A model generated the notes under the pieces. That model saw only the letters and a list, made by a program, of their open reading frames with translations, made no database searches and was not told where the DNA came from. This document shows, piece by piece, positions 17,008 through 26,186 of a stretch of DNA of 64,000 bases; position 1 is the stretch's first letter, and each line of letters starts with the position of its first letter. A program made the translations under genes and the position numbers. The DNA is from Burkholderia territorii (GTDB taxonomy: Bacteria > Pseudomonadota > Gammaproteobacteria > Burkholderiales > Burkholderiaceae), in NCBI RefSeq assembly GCF_902833055.1, contig NZ_CADFEJ010000008.1, forward strand, positions 62,001 to 126,000. The letters run 5' to 3'.

Positions 17008-18141
17008 ATGAAAGAATCAATTGGAGATTTGGCGTTTGAAACGGTATTTATGAAAGAATCCAGCGGTGATAATGCGCCGGATTGTCTCGAATCGGGGCTA
17101 TCGGTTCTGCTCGTCGACGATCAGCCGTTCGTCGGCGAGGTGATCCGCCGTGCGCTGCGCAGCGAGCACGATATCGACCTGCATGTGTGCACCGACGCGC
17201 ATCGGGCGATGGCGGTCGCGCGCGAGGTGAAGCCGACGGTCATCCTGCAGGATCTCGTGATGCCTGAAATCGACGGCCTCGATCTCGTTCGCGCGTGGCG
17301 CGCGGACACCGACACCGCACGCGTGCCGATCATCGTGCTGTCGGCGAAGGAAGAGCCGATCGTCAAGCGCGAGGCGTTCATCGCCGGCGCGAACGACTAC
17401 CTCGTGAAGCTCCCGGACGCGATGGAGCTGACCGCGCGCATCCGCTATCACTCGAATTCGTACCTGATGTCGCGCCAGCGCGACGAAGCGCTGGATTTCC
17501 TGTCGCACGACATGCGTTCGCCGCAGACGTCGATCCTCGCGCTGCTCGAGGTCTACCGCAGCGAGCACGGCGACATGCCGCCGATCATGGAGCGCATTGC
17601 CGGCCACGCACGGCGCGCGCTCGCGCTCGCCGACGGTTTCATCCACCTGACCCGCGCGCAGTCGGAACGCCGCGCGCACGAGGTCCTGAGTCTCAACGAA
17701 ATCGTGCTCGACGCCGTCGACCAGCTGTGGGAGAAGGCGGCCGGATTCGGCAGCCGGGTCGTGGCCCACGTGCCCGATGCCGAGTGCGTGACGATGGGCG
17801 ACCGCATGATGCTCACGCGCGCGGTCGCGAATTTGATCGACAACGCGCTGAAGTACGGCCCGGCCGGCACGGACGTGCACTGCACGCTGAGCGAGGACGA
17901 CGGCGCGTGGCTGATCGGCGTCGAGGACGCGGGCCCCGGCATCGCGCCCGAGCAGCGCACGGCCGCGACCGAGTCGTTCGTGCGGCTCGAATCCGCGCAT
18001 GGCGCGGCGCGCGGCGGCTTCGGCCTCGGTCTTGCGTTCGTTCGCGCGACGGCCGCGCGGCATCGCGGCCAGATCCTGATGCGCAATACGGCGCGCGGCT
18101 TCATGGTCGCGCTTCGGCTGCCGGCGCAAGCGGAGCGATGA
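17008..18141 (+). CDS. wspHRR: Hybrid response regulator/histidine kinase of the Wsp system (WspHRR-like)
   Basis: 377 residues. An N-terminal receiver domain has VLLVDDQP and phospho-acceptor Asp82 in LQDLVMPEIDG. It is followed by a HisKA-like helix with His167 in DFLSHDMRSP and an HATPase domain (N-box IDNALKYGP, G1 VEDAGPGI, G2 GFGLGLAF). There is no membrane segment and no GGDEF domain. It precedes wspA-F in the place of WspR; in B. cenocepacia this arrangement is known and the protein is called WspHRR. Two candidate starts, 17008 and 17050, encode near-identical N-termini (MKESIGD and MKESSGD). It likely receives phosphate from WspE and relays it to an unlinked regulator. Confidence 0.85.
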   Translation: MKESIGDLAFETVFMKESSGDNAPDCLESGLSVLLVDDQPFVGEVIRRALRSEHDIDLHVCTDAHRAMAVAREVKPTVILQDLVMPEIDGLDLVRAWRADTDTARVPIIVLSAKEEPIVKREAFIAGANDYLVKLPDAMELTARIRYHSNSYLMSRQRDEALDFLSHDMRSPQTSILALLEVYRSEHGDMPPIMERIAGHARRALALADGFIHLTRAQSERRAHEVLSLNEIVLDAVDQLWEKAAGFGSRVVAHVPDAECVTMGDRMMLTRAVANLIDNALKYGPAGTDVHCTLSEDDGAWLIGVEDAGPGIAPEQRTAATESFVRLESAHGAARGGFGLGLAFVRATAARHRGQILMRNTARGFMVALRLPAQAER

Positions 18142-18264
18142 TTTCGCGGCGCGGCCGGCCGGCGCCGCGCTGCCCGCAGACCCAGATGCGCTCGTGGCGC
18201 GCCGTTCGGCGCGCGGGCGGGCGCGGTTTTTTTCAACGCTGATTTTAGAAAGCCCACAACGAAC

Positions 18265-19941
18265 ATGGCCACCGTGACGCCCCGCGCGACCAATGAAAGC
18301 CTGCACCCGACGATCGGCACCGCCCGGCTGACGCTCGGCAACCGTATCCTGCTCAGCTTCGGCGTGCTGTTCGTGCTGATGCTGGTGATGGCCGGCGTGT
18401 CCTACGAGCGCCTGCGCGCGATCAACACCGAAGCCGTCAGCATCGAACGCGATTCGCTGCCGGGCGTTTATCTCGCGGCGTCGCTGCGCGGGGCGGTCAA
18501 CGAATCGTTCACGATGCTGCAGCAGGCGACCTTCGTCGATGCCGACCCGGAGGCCGTACAGCGCGATCTCGCGAAGATCGGCGATGCCGTGAAGGACGTC
18601 GAGTCACTGTCGATCGACTATCAGAACACGACGTTCCGGGACGACGACCGTCAGCGCTTTGCCGCCTTTCGCGCGTCGTTCGATCGCTACCTGCCGCTGT
18701 TGAACGATGCCGTGCAAAGGCATCGCGTGTCGCGTGAAGAGGCCGTCGCCGCCTACGCGAAGGTGCAGCCGGCGTGGGCCGAGGTCGTGCGCGGCGCGAA
18801 CACGCTGGTGCAGGAGAACCGCAAGTTCGCCGACCAGTCCGCGAAGCTGATCCGCGAGTCCGTGCAGGATACCGAGATCGTGCTCGCTGCCGCGCTGGGC
18901 ATCGTCCTGTTCTCCGCGCTCGCGCTCGGTTACGGGCTGTTCCGCGCGGTCACCGTGCCGATGGCGCGGCTCGTCGAGGTGCACGACGTGATGCGCACCG
19001 GCAACCTGACGCGCCGCCTCGACCTGCGTCGCCGCGACGAATTCGGCACGCTCGAGACGGGCTTCAACCGGATGGCCGACGAGCTGACCGAGCTGGTCGC
19101 GCGTGCGCAGCAGTCGTCGCTGCAGGTGACGACGTCGGTCGCCGAAATCGCGGCGACCTCGCGCGAGCAGCAGGCGACGGCGAACGAAACCGCGGCGACG
19201 ACGACCGAAATCGGCGCGACCTCGCGCGAGATCTTCGCGACCTCGCGCGACCTGCTGCGCACGATGAACGAGGTGGCCGGCGTGGCCGAGCAGTCGGCGA
19301 CGCTCGCGGGCGTGAGCCAGAGCGGCCTCACGCGGATGGGCGAGACGATGCGCAGCGTGATGGACGCGGCCGGTTCGGTGAACGCGAAGCTCGCGATCCT
19401 CAACGAGAAGGCGCTGAACATCAACCAGGTCGTCGCGACGATCACCAAGGTGGCCGATCAGACCAACCTGCTGTCGCTGAACGCGGCGATTGAGGCCGAG
19501 AAGGCCGGCGAGTACGGCCGCGGCTTCGCGGTCGTCGCGACCGAGATCCGGCGCCTGGCCGACCAGACGGCGGTGGCGACGTACGACATCGAGCAGACGG
19601 TGAAGGAGATCCAGTCGGCGGTGTCGGCGGGCGTGATGGGAATGGACAAGTTCTCCGAGGAAGTGCGCCGCGGGATGCTCGACGTGCAGCAGGTCGGCGG
19701 GCAGCTGTCGCAGATCATCGCCGAGGTGCAGACGCTTGCGCCGCGCTTCCAGATGGTCAACGAAGGGATGCAGACCCAGGCGAACGGCGCCGAGCAGATC
19801 ACCCAGGCGCTGTCGCAGCTGTCCGAGGCCGCGCAGCAGACGGCCGAATCGCTGCGCCAGTCGTCGCAGGCGATCGACGACCTGACGCTCGTCGCGAACC
19901 AGCTGCGCACCAGCGTGTCGCGTTTCAAGGTCGACGCGTGA
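18265..19941 (+). CDS. wspA: Wsp methyl-accepting chemoreceptor
   Basis: 558 residues. Membrane segment ([20 protein letters not shown]), about 150-residue periplasmic helical sensor domain, second membrane segment ([21 protein letters not shown]), HAMP ([20 protein letters not shown]), then a cytoplasmic signalling coiled coil with the hairpin tip [20 protein letters not shown]. In the Wsp model surface contact activates WspA, which drives WspE autophosphorylation. The gene follows wspHRR by 123 bases containing a run of seven T. Its TGA overlaps the wspB GTG. Confidence 0.9.
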   Translation: MATVTPRATNESLHPTIGTARLTLGNRILLSFGVLFVLMLVMAGVSYERLRAINTEAVSIERDSLPGVYLAASLRGAVNESFTMLQQATFVDADPEAVQRDLAKIGDAVKDVESLSIDYQNTTFRDDDRQRFAAFRASFDRYLPLLNDAVQRHRVSREEAVAAYAKVQPAWAEVVRGANTLVQENRKFADQSAKLIRESVQDTEIVLAAALGIVLFSALALGYGLFRAVTVPMARLVEVHDVMRTGNLTRRLDLRRRDEFGTLETGFNRMADELTELVARAQQSSLQVTTSVAEIAATSREQQATANETAATTTEIGATSREIFATSRDLLRTMNEVAGVAEQSATLAGVSQSGLTRMGETMRSVMDAAGSVNAKLAILNEKALNINQVVATITKVADQTNLLSLNAAIEAEKAGEYGRGFAVVATEIRRLADQTAVATYDIEQTVKEIQSAVSAGVMGMDKFSEEVRRGMLDVQQVGGQLSQIIAEVQTLAPRFQMVNEGMQTQANGAEQITQALSQLSEAAQQTAESLRQSSQAIDDLTLVANQLRTSVSRFKVDA

Positions 19942-20450
19942 CGCGCGCCGAACCGAACGGCGGCGCGCACGCGCTGTTCCTGATGTTCGAGCTCGACGGC
20001 GAGCGCTATGCGCTCGACGCCGCCGACATCGACGAGGTGTTGCCGCTCGCCACCACCAAGGTCGTGCCCGGCGCGCCCGAATGGATCGCCGGGCTGCTGA
20101 TGCGCGGCGGTCAGCCCGTGCCGGTGATCGACGTGTCGATGCTGGCGCTCGGGCGGCGCGCGCATGCGCTGCGCTCGACGCGGCTGGTGATGGCTCGCTG
20201 TCGCGTCGGGCAGCTCGAGCGCGATCGCGTGATCGGCCTGATCGTCGAGCGCGCGACGCAGACGCTGCGGATCGACCGCGCCGCGTTCCGCGCGAGCGGC
20301 GTATCGACCGCGCGCACGCGCTGGCTCGGGCGCGTCGCCAACACGTCCGACGGGATCGTGCAGCAAGTCTCGGTGGCCGACCTGATCGACGACGTTGCAC
20401 GCCAGTATCTGTTCGACGGCCTGCCGGGCCACGGAGGGGAGTCCGCATGA
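19938..20450 (+). CDS. wspB: CheW-like coupling protein WspB
   Basis: 170-residue single CheW domain: [24 protein letters not shown] opens the fold and [25 protein letters not shown] is the conserved coupling surface. It links WspA to the kinase WspE. It starts with GTG, overlapping the wspA stop by four bases, and its own TGA overlaps the wspC ATG. Confidence 0.88.
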   Translation: MTRAEPNGGAHALFLMFELDGERYALDAADIDEVLPLATTKVVPGAPEWIAGLLMRGGQPVPVIDVSMLALGRRAHALRSTRLVMARCRVGQLERDRVIGLIVERATQTLRIDRAAFRASGVSTARTRWLGRVANTSDGIVQQVSVADLIDDVARQYLFDGLPGHGGESA

Positions 20451-21865
20451 AAGAGTCCGATTCGCGATTTCGCGCGTGGCTGCTGCGCGAGACCGGCATC
20501 GACCCCGATTCGCTCGGCAACGATTTCCTGAGCCGCGCGCTGACGGAGCGCGTGCACGCGCTGCAGGGCGACGGCGAGCGGCTGCCGTCGGCGGCGCGGC
20601 CGCCCGTCACGCCGGAAGCGCTCGATGCTTACTGGCAGCAGCTCAACGCATCGGCCGACGAACGGTGCGCGCTGATCGAACTGTTCGTCGTGCCCGAGAC
20701 GTGGTTCTTCCGCGATCGCGAGGCATTCGCGACGCTCGCGCGGCTCGCGGCCGAGCGGCTCGCCGCGATGCCCGGGCGCGTGATCCGCGTGCTGAGCGCG
20801 CCGTGTTCGACCGGCGAGGAGCCGTATTCGGCGGCGATGGCGCTCCTCGACGCCGGGCTCGATCCGGCCAGCTTCACGATCGACGCGATCGACCTGAGTG
20901 CGCGCGCGATCGAACAGGCGCGGGTCGGCTGCTATGGGCGCAATGCGTTTCGCGGTACGGCGACCGAGTTCCGCGGCCGCTACTTCACGCCGGTCGCCGA
21001 CGGCTGGCTGCTCGACGAGCGCGTGCGCGCGTGCGTGCAGTTTCGCCAGGCGAACCTGGTCGAACCGGGCACCGACACGGGCATTCGCTACGATTTTGTG
21101 TTCTGCCGCAACGTGCTGATCTATTTCGATCGCGACGCGCAGGACCGCGTGGTCGAATGGCTCGAAAGCTCGCTCGCCGATGACGGAATGCTGTTCGTCG
21201 GCCCCGCCGAAACGGGCGTTGCGATGCGGCACGGGATGCGTTCGGCGCGCGTGCCGCTGGCGTTCGCGTTTCATCCCGCGCGCGGTGGCGCCGCGGCGGA
21301 CGGCCATGCGGCACCGATGCCCGCGACCACGCCATACCGGCGCGCCGGGCGCTTTGCTGTCGCACCGCCGGCCGCGTCGCGCCCGCTGCTGGCCGTCGTA
21401 CCGCCGACGTGGAGCGACGCCGCGCCGTCGGGCGCCGCGTTCACGGTGGCGGTCGAGCGCACGACGGCGCGCGAGTCGCAGGCCGATTCGCGCGGCGACT
21501 CGCCGGCCCATGCAGCCAACCTGGCCGAGATGCCCGTGCAGGCCGCGCCGGTCGCCGACAGCGCCGCACCGACGCTCGAGGAAGCGCAGGCGCTGGCCAA
21601 CGCGGGCGCATTCGACGAGGCCGAGCGCGTGCTCGCGCAGTTCTCCGCGCACGCCGGGCCGCACGCGGACGCGTTCTATCTGAACGGGCTGATCGCGGAT
21701 GCGCGCGGGCGCGTCGCGGAAGCGGGCGATTTCTACCGGAAGGCGCTGTATCTGCGGCCGACGCACCATGAAGCGCTGACGCATCTCGCGACCTTGCTCG
21801 ACGTCGGCGGCGATGGCGCCGGCGCGCGATGGTTGCTCGAGCGTGCGCGGCGCTCGGCCGGATAA
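20447..21865 (+). CDS. wspC: CheR-type methyltransferase with TPR tail, WspC
   Basis: 472 residues. CheR N-terminal helices, then the SAM-binding domain (APCSTGEEPYSAAMALLDAG), the CheR motif FVVPETWFFRD, and FCRNVLIYFD. An Ala/Pro-rich linker of about 100 residues leads to C-terminal TPR-like helices (FYLNGLIADARGRVAEAGDF). It methylates receptor glutamates on WspA, opposing WspF. The ATG overlaps the wspB stop and has GGAGGGGAG before it. Confidence 0.9.
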   Translation: MKESDSRFRAWLLRETGIDPDSLGNDFLSRALTERVHALQGDGERLPSAARPPVTPEALDAYWQQLNASADERCALIELFVVPETWFFRDREAFATLARLAAERLAAMPGRVIRVLSAPCSTGEEPYSAAMALLDAGLDPASFTIDAIDLSARAIEQARVGCYGRNAFRGTATEFRGRYFTPVADGWLLDERVRACVQFRQANLVEPGTDTGIRYDFVFCRNVLIYFDRDAQDRVVEWLESSLADDGMLFVGPAETGVAMRHGMRSARVPLAFAFHPARGGAAADGHAAPMPATTPYRRAGRFAVAPPAASRPLLAVVPPTWSDAAPSGAAFTVAVERTTARESQADSRGDSPAHAANLAEMPVQAAPVADSAAPTLEEAQALANAGAFDEAERVLAQFSAHAGPHADAFYLNGLIADARGRVAEAGDFYRKALYLRPTHHEALTHLATLLDVGGDGAGARWLLERARRSAG

Positions 21866-21910
21866 CGAGAATACGGGTTGGGAGCCGACATCGGGATGAC
21901 CGAGGAAAGA

Positions 21911-22621
21911 ATGAATCGCGACATCGTTGCCACTGACGACACGACGATCGGCGTCGACGATTGCTGGAACCGGATCGGCACGCGCGGCGACCGCTCGTGC
22001 GAGCGGCTGGCCGACTGCCTGCGCTGCCTGAACTGTCCGGTCTACGCGTATCACGCAGCGAAGCTGCTCGAGCGCCCGCTCGGCGTCGCCGAGATGGCCG
22101 ACGCCACGCAGCGGATCGGCGCGCTCGATGCGACCGCACACGGCGACGACGATACGCGCCAGGCCGCACTCGCGTTTCGCGTCGCCGACGAGTGGCTCGC
22201 GCTGCCGATCGGCGTGCTGCGCGAGATCGCCGGCACGCGCCCGATCCACTCGCTGCCGTATCGGCGCCATTCGGCGGTGCGCGGCGTGGTCAACATTCGC
22301 GGCACGTTGCGCATCGCGATCTCGATCGGCGCGCTGCTCGGCCTCGATGCGGGCAAGGGCGGCAAGGGCGGCAACGGTGGCGCGGACGGCCGTTTCACGC
22401 GGCTGCTGGTCGCCGCGCACCAGGGCGAGCCGGTCGTGTTTCCGGTCGATGAAGTCGAGGGCGTGCTGCACTTCGGCGCATCCGAATGGGTGCCGGTGCC
22501 CGCGACGGTCGGGCGCGCGAGCGCCGGCCTGTCGCGCGGCGTGCTGTCGTGGCGGGGCAAGTCGGTCGGCCTGCTCGACGACGATCGGCTGTTCGACGCC
22601 GTGACACGGAGCATGCGATGA
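21911..22621 (+). CDS. wspD: CheW-like coupling protein WspD
   Basis: 236 residues from ATG 21911, which has GAGGA just upstream; ATG 21896 and TTG 21878 are possible. A Cys-containing N-terminal segment (CERLADCLRCLNCPVY) typical of WspD precedes the CheW domain (LAFRVADEWLALPIGVLREI, RGVVNIRGTLRIAISI). A Gly/Lys run (GKGGKGGNGG) is inserted in a loop of the CheW fold. It couples WspA to WspE. The stop overlaps the wspE ATG. Confidence 0.88.
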   Translation: MNRDIVATDDTTIGVDDCWNRIGTRGDRSCERLADCLRCLNCPVYAYHAAKLLERPLGVAEMADATQRIGALDATAHGDDDTRQAALAFRVADEWLALPIGVLREIAGTRPIHSLPYRRHSAVRGVVNIRGTLRIAISIGALLGLDAGKGGKGGNGGADGRFTRLLVAAHQGEPVVFPVDEVEGVLHFGASEWVPVPATVGRASAGLSRGVLSWRGKSVGLLDDDRLFDAVTRSMR

Positions 22622-24936
22622 GCGGCGATGACGATCTGAGCCACCTGTCGCTGCTCGAGCTGTATCGCGAGGAGACGCGCACGCAGACCCAGGCGCTGTC
22701 CGAACGCCTGCTCGCGCTCGAATCGGGCGAACCCGATTCCGTCGCACTCGAGGCATGCATGCGTGCCGCGCATTCGCTGAAGGGCGCCGCGCGTATCGTG
22801 GGCGTGCCGCTCGGCGTCGACATCGCGGGGCGGATGGAAGAATGCTTCGTTGCCGCGCAGGCCGGCACGATCGCGCTGACGGCCACGCACGTCGACGTGC
22901 TGCTCGCCGGCGTCGACCTGCTGGTGCGCGTCGCCGATCCGCAGGCGCAGCCCGTGTCGCCGGCCGAGATCGAGGCGTTCGCGCTGGCGCTGACGAGTGC
23001 CGACGGCGCGCACGCGATGCCTGCCTCTGCGCCGACTTTCTCGCCGCCCCCGTCGGCGCCGCCGTCCGTCGTGCCGCTTCGCGAGCACGACGGCGCCGCG
23101 AACGAATCCGTCGGGGCGGGTGCGGCGGTGCCGCCGCTGGCCGTGTCGGCGGCCGTGCCCGACCCCGTCCAGGCCGGCCGCGCGGCCGGCGCGGGCGCGA
23201 TGCGCCGCGTGCGTGCCGATACGCTGAACCGGCTGCTGAGCCTGTCCGGCGAGTCGCTCGTGGAATCGCGCTGGCTCAAGCCGTTCGCGGAGTCGATGCT
23301 GCGCGTGAAGCGCGCGCAGCGCGACGCGGCCCGTTCGCTCGATCTGTTGTACGAACAATTTGCCGACGATCTCGACGCGGGCGTGCTCGCGTCGGTGAAC
23401 GAAGTGCGGCACATGCTCAACGACTTGCAGCGTTCGCTCGCCGAGCGCATGGATGAATTCGACCGCTTCGAGCGGCGCAGCACGCACATCGCCGAGCAGC
23501 TGTACGACGAGGCGCTGCAGTGCCGGATGCGGCCGTTCGGCGACGCGACGCGCGCGTATCCGCGCATCGTCCGCGATCTCGCGCGCTCGCTCGGCAAGCA
23601 GGTGCGCTTCTCGATCGTCGGCGAAGGCACGCAGGTCGACCGCGACATCCTCGATCTGCTCGACGCGCCGCTCGGCCACCTGCTGCGCAACGCGATCGAT
23701 CACGGCGTCGAGGCGCCCGACGTGCGTCGCGCGCGCGGCAAGGCGGCCGAGGCGAGCGTCACGCTGGAGGCGCGCCACAGCGCCGGTTCGCTGCTCGTGA
23801 GCGTGATCGACGACGGGCCGGGCGTGGACATGGACGCATTGCGCGCGGCGGTCGTGCGCCAGCGCCTGACCGACGACGAGACGGCCGCGCGGCTGTCCGA
23901 TCCCGAGCTGCTCGAATTCCTGCTGTTGCCGGGCTTCTCGATGCGTGATGCGGTGACCGATGTGTCGGGGCGCGGCGTCGGCCTCGACGCGGTGCAGGAA
24001 ATGGTGCGCGGCGTGCGCGGCGCGGTGCGCATCTTCAACGAGCCGGGCGCGGGCATGCGCTTCGTGCTGCAGTTGCCGCTCACGCTGTCGGTGATCCGCA
24101 GCCTGCTGGTCGAGGTCGGCGGCGAACCCTACGCGTTCCCGCTCGCACACGTGCGCCGCACGCTCGAGCTGTCGCACGACGACATCGACGTGCTCGAAGG
24201 CCAGCCGCATTTTCCGTTCGACGGCCGGCGCGCGGGCCTCGTCGCCGCGCACCAGTTGCTCGATGCCGGCGAACCCGACGTCGCGCGCGCGAGCACGGCG
24301 GTGGTGGTCGTCGGCGGCGAACCCGAACTCTACGGTGTCGCCGTCGACCGCTTCCTCGGCGAACGGATGCTCGTCGTGCAGCCGCTGGACAGCCGCCTGC
24401 ACAAGATTCAGAACATCGCGGCCGGCGCGTTGCTCGAGAACGGCGACCCGGTGCTGATCGTCGACGTCGAGGACCTGATCCGCTCCGTCGACAAGCTCGT
24501 GCGCGGCGGACAGCTCGCGAAGCTCACGCGCGATCCGCAGCTCGCGCTCGCCGACCGGCGCCGCCGCGTGCTCGTCGTCGACGATTCGCTGACGGTGCGC
24601 GAGCTCGAACGCAAGCTGCTGGAGAAGCGCGGTTACGACGTGACGGTCGCGGTCGATGGAATGGACGGCTGGAACGCGGTGCGCAGCGATGCGTTCGACC
24701 TGGTCGTCACCGACGTTGACATGCCGCGCATGGACGGGATCGAACTCGTCACTTTGATCAAGGGCGACCCGATGCTCAAGCGCGTGCCGGTGATGATCGT
24801 GTCGTACAAGGATCGCGACGAGGACCGCCGGCGCGGGCTCGATGCGGGCGCCGACTACTACCTCGCGAAGAGCAGTTTCCACGACGAGGCGCTGCTCGAT
24901 GCGGTGCACGACCTGATCGGAGACGCACGCGGATGA
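22618..24936 (+). CDS. wspE: CheA-type hybrid histidine kinase/receiver WspE
   Basis: 772 residues. HPt domain with His52 in AAHSLKGAARI; a Pro/Ala linker; dimerisation helices; CheA ATPase domain (HLLRNAIDHGVE N-box, VIDDGPGVD, DVSGRGVGLDAV); a CheW-like domain; and a C-terminal receiver with VLVVDDSLTVRE and Asp699 in VVTDVDMPRMDG. It is the central kinase of the Wsp pathway. Phosphate would pass to WspF and to WspHRR. It overlaps wspD and wspF by four bases each. Confidence 0.92.
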   Translation: MSGDDDLSHLSLLELYREETRTQTQALSERLLALESGEPDSVALEACMRAAHSLKGAARIVGVPLGVDIAGRMEECFVAAQAGTIALTATHVDVLLAGVDLLVRVADPQAQPVSPAEIEAFALALTSADGAHAMPASAPTFSPPPSAPPSVVPLREHDGAANESVGAGAAVPPLAVSAAVPDPVQAGRAAGAGAMRRVRADTLNRLLSLSGESLVESRWLKPFAESMLRVKRAQRDAARSLDLLYEQFADDLDAGVLASVNEVRHMLNDLQRSLAERMDEFDRFERRSTHIAEQLYDEALQCRMRPFGDATRAYPRIVRDLARSLGKQVRFSIVGEGTQVDRDILDLLDAPLGHLLRNAIDHGVEAPDVRRARGKAAEASVTLEARHSAGSLLVSVIDDGPGVDMDALRAAVVRQRLTDDETAARLSDPELLEFLLLPGFSMRDAVTDVSGRGVGLDAVQEMVRGVRGAVRIFNEPGAGMRFVLQLPLTLSVIRSLLVEVGGEPYAFPLAHVRRTLELSHDDIDVLEGQPHFPFDGRRAGLVAAHQLLDAGEPDVARASTAVVVVGGEPELYGVAVDRFLGERMLVVQPLDSRLHKIQNIAAGALLENGDPVLIVDVEDLIRSVDKLVRGGQLAKLTRDPQLALADRRRRVLVVDDSLTVRELERKLLEKRGYDVTVAVDGMDGWNAVRSDAFDLVVTDVDMPRMDGIELVTLIKGDPMLKRVPVMIVSYKDRDEDRRRGLDAGADYYLAKSSFHDEALLDAVHDLIGDARG

Positions 24937-25952
24937 ACATCGGGATCGTCAACGATCTGCCGCTTGCCGTCGAGGCACTGCGCCGCGTGATCGCGCTGCG
25001 CACCGATCATCGCGTGCTGTGGGTCGCGACGGACGGCGACGAGGCGGTGGATTTTTGCGTCGCGCACCCGCCCGACCTCGTGTTGATGGATCTCGTGATG
25101 CCGAAGCTCGACGGCGTGGCCGCGACACGGCAGATCATGGCGCGCGCGCCGTGCGCGATCCTCGTCGTGACCGCGAGCGTCAGCGCGAACACGTCGTCGG
25201 TCTACGAGGCGATGGGCGCCGGCGCACTCGACGCGGTCGACACGCCGACCCTTGCGCTGGGCCTGCCGTCGGATGCGGGGCCGCAACCGCTGCTCGCGAA
25301 GATCGACCAGATCGGCCGGCTGCTCGAAAGCCGGAGCGTGACGCTCGTGCCGCCAGGGCCGGCTCCCGCTCGCGGCCTGCCGACGCTGGTCGCGATCGGC
25401 GCGTCGGCCGGCGGGCCGACTGCGCTCACCGCGCTGCTGCGCGCGCTGCCGGCCGATTTTCCGGCCGCACTCGTGATCGTCCAGCACGTCGACCAGGCGT
25501 TTGCGCTCGGCATGGCCGAGTGGCTCGACGGCTATACGCGGCTGCCCGTGCGTGTCGCGCGGGAGGGCAGCGTGCCGCGGGCGGGCGAGGTGCTGCTCGC
25601 GGCGACCAACGATCACCTGTACATGTCGCCGCGCGGCGTGCTCGGCTATACGCGGCATCCGGCCGAGACGCCGTACCGGCCGTCGATCGACGTGTTCTTC
25701 AACAGCGTCGCCGACGGCTGGCAGGGCGACGCGCTCGGCGTGCTGCTGACCGGAATGGGCCGCGACGGCGCGCTGGGGCTGAAAGCGATGCGCGCGAAGG
25801 GCTGCTACACGATCGCGCAGGACGAGGCGACGAGCGCCGTCTACGGGATGCCGAAGGCAGCCGCGGCGATCGGCGCCGCATCGGCGATCCTGCCGCTCGA
25901 GCGCATCGCGCCGCAACTGATCTCGCGCGTGACGCGCATGCCGCTCGACTGA
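24933..25952 (+). CDS. wspF: CheB-type methylesterase WspF
   Basis: 339 residues. N-terminal receiver with Asp53 in VLMDLVMPKLDG, a linker, and a methylesterase domain with the catalytic triad in IGASAGGPTAL (Ser), IVQHVDQAF (His) and GMGRDGALGL (Asp). It removes methyl groups from WspA and resets the system; in other bacteria loss of WspF locks Wsp on and causes wrinkly biofilm variants. Last gene of the operon. Confidence 0.92.
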   Translation: MNIGIVNDLPLAVEALRRVIALRTDHRVLWVATDGDEAVDFCVAHPPDLVLMDLVMPKLDGVAATRQIMARAPCAILVVTASVSANTSSVYEAMGAGALDAVDTPTLALGLPSDAGPQPLLAKIDQIGRLLESRSVTLVPPGPAPARGLPTLVAIGASAGGPTALTALLRALPADFPAALVIVQHVDQAFALGMAEWLDGYTRLPVRVAREGSVPRAGEVLLAATNDHLYMSPRGVLGYTRHPAETPYRPSIDVFFNSVADGWQGDALGVLLTGMGRDGALGLKAMRAKGCYTIAQDEATSAVYGMPKAAAAIGAASAILPLERIAPQLISRVTRMPLD

Positions 25953-26186
25953 CGGCGCGCCAACCTGGGCGCCTTGCGCGCGCGGCGCGGCGCCGCGTAC
26001 AATTGCCGCCTGCGGAGATGGCATGCCTCCCTGCGGTCGATTCCGGCGCGTCGTGCGCGGTTCGGCCCTCAACCGCCGGTTGGCCGGCTGATGATGCCTG
26101 CGTGTTCCTGGGTCGTCAGGAGGTCGCAGGCCGTCCATGCGGTATTCTGCCGCCCAGGTTTTGATGTTCCGTCGAATCTGGAAATC

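Noticed and set aside
18150-18245. Terminator between wspHRR and wspA (GC hairpin and run of seven T)
   Set aside because: The best hairpin (GCGCGCC/GGCGCGC at about 18198-18213) is 12 bases away from the T-run, so it does not fit an intrinsic terminator well. Left as unproven.
20111-22756. 881-codon open frame on the minus strand across wspC-wspD
   Set aside because: It lies opposite three overlapping wsp genes with clear domains. Its composition is that of a shadow frame.
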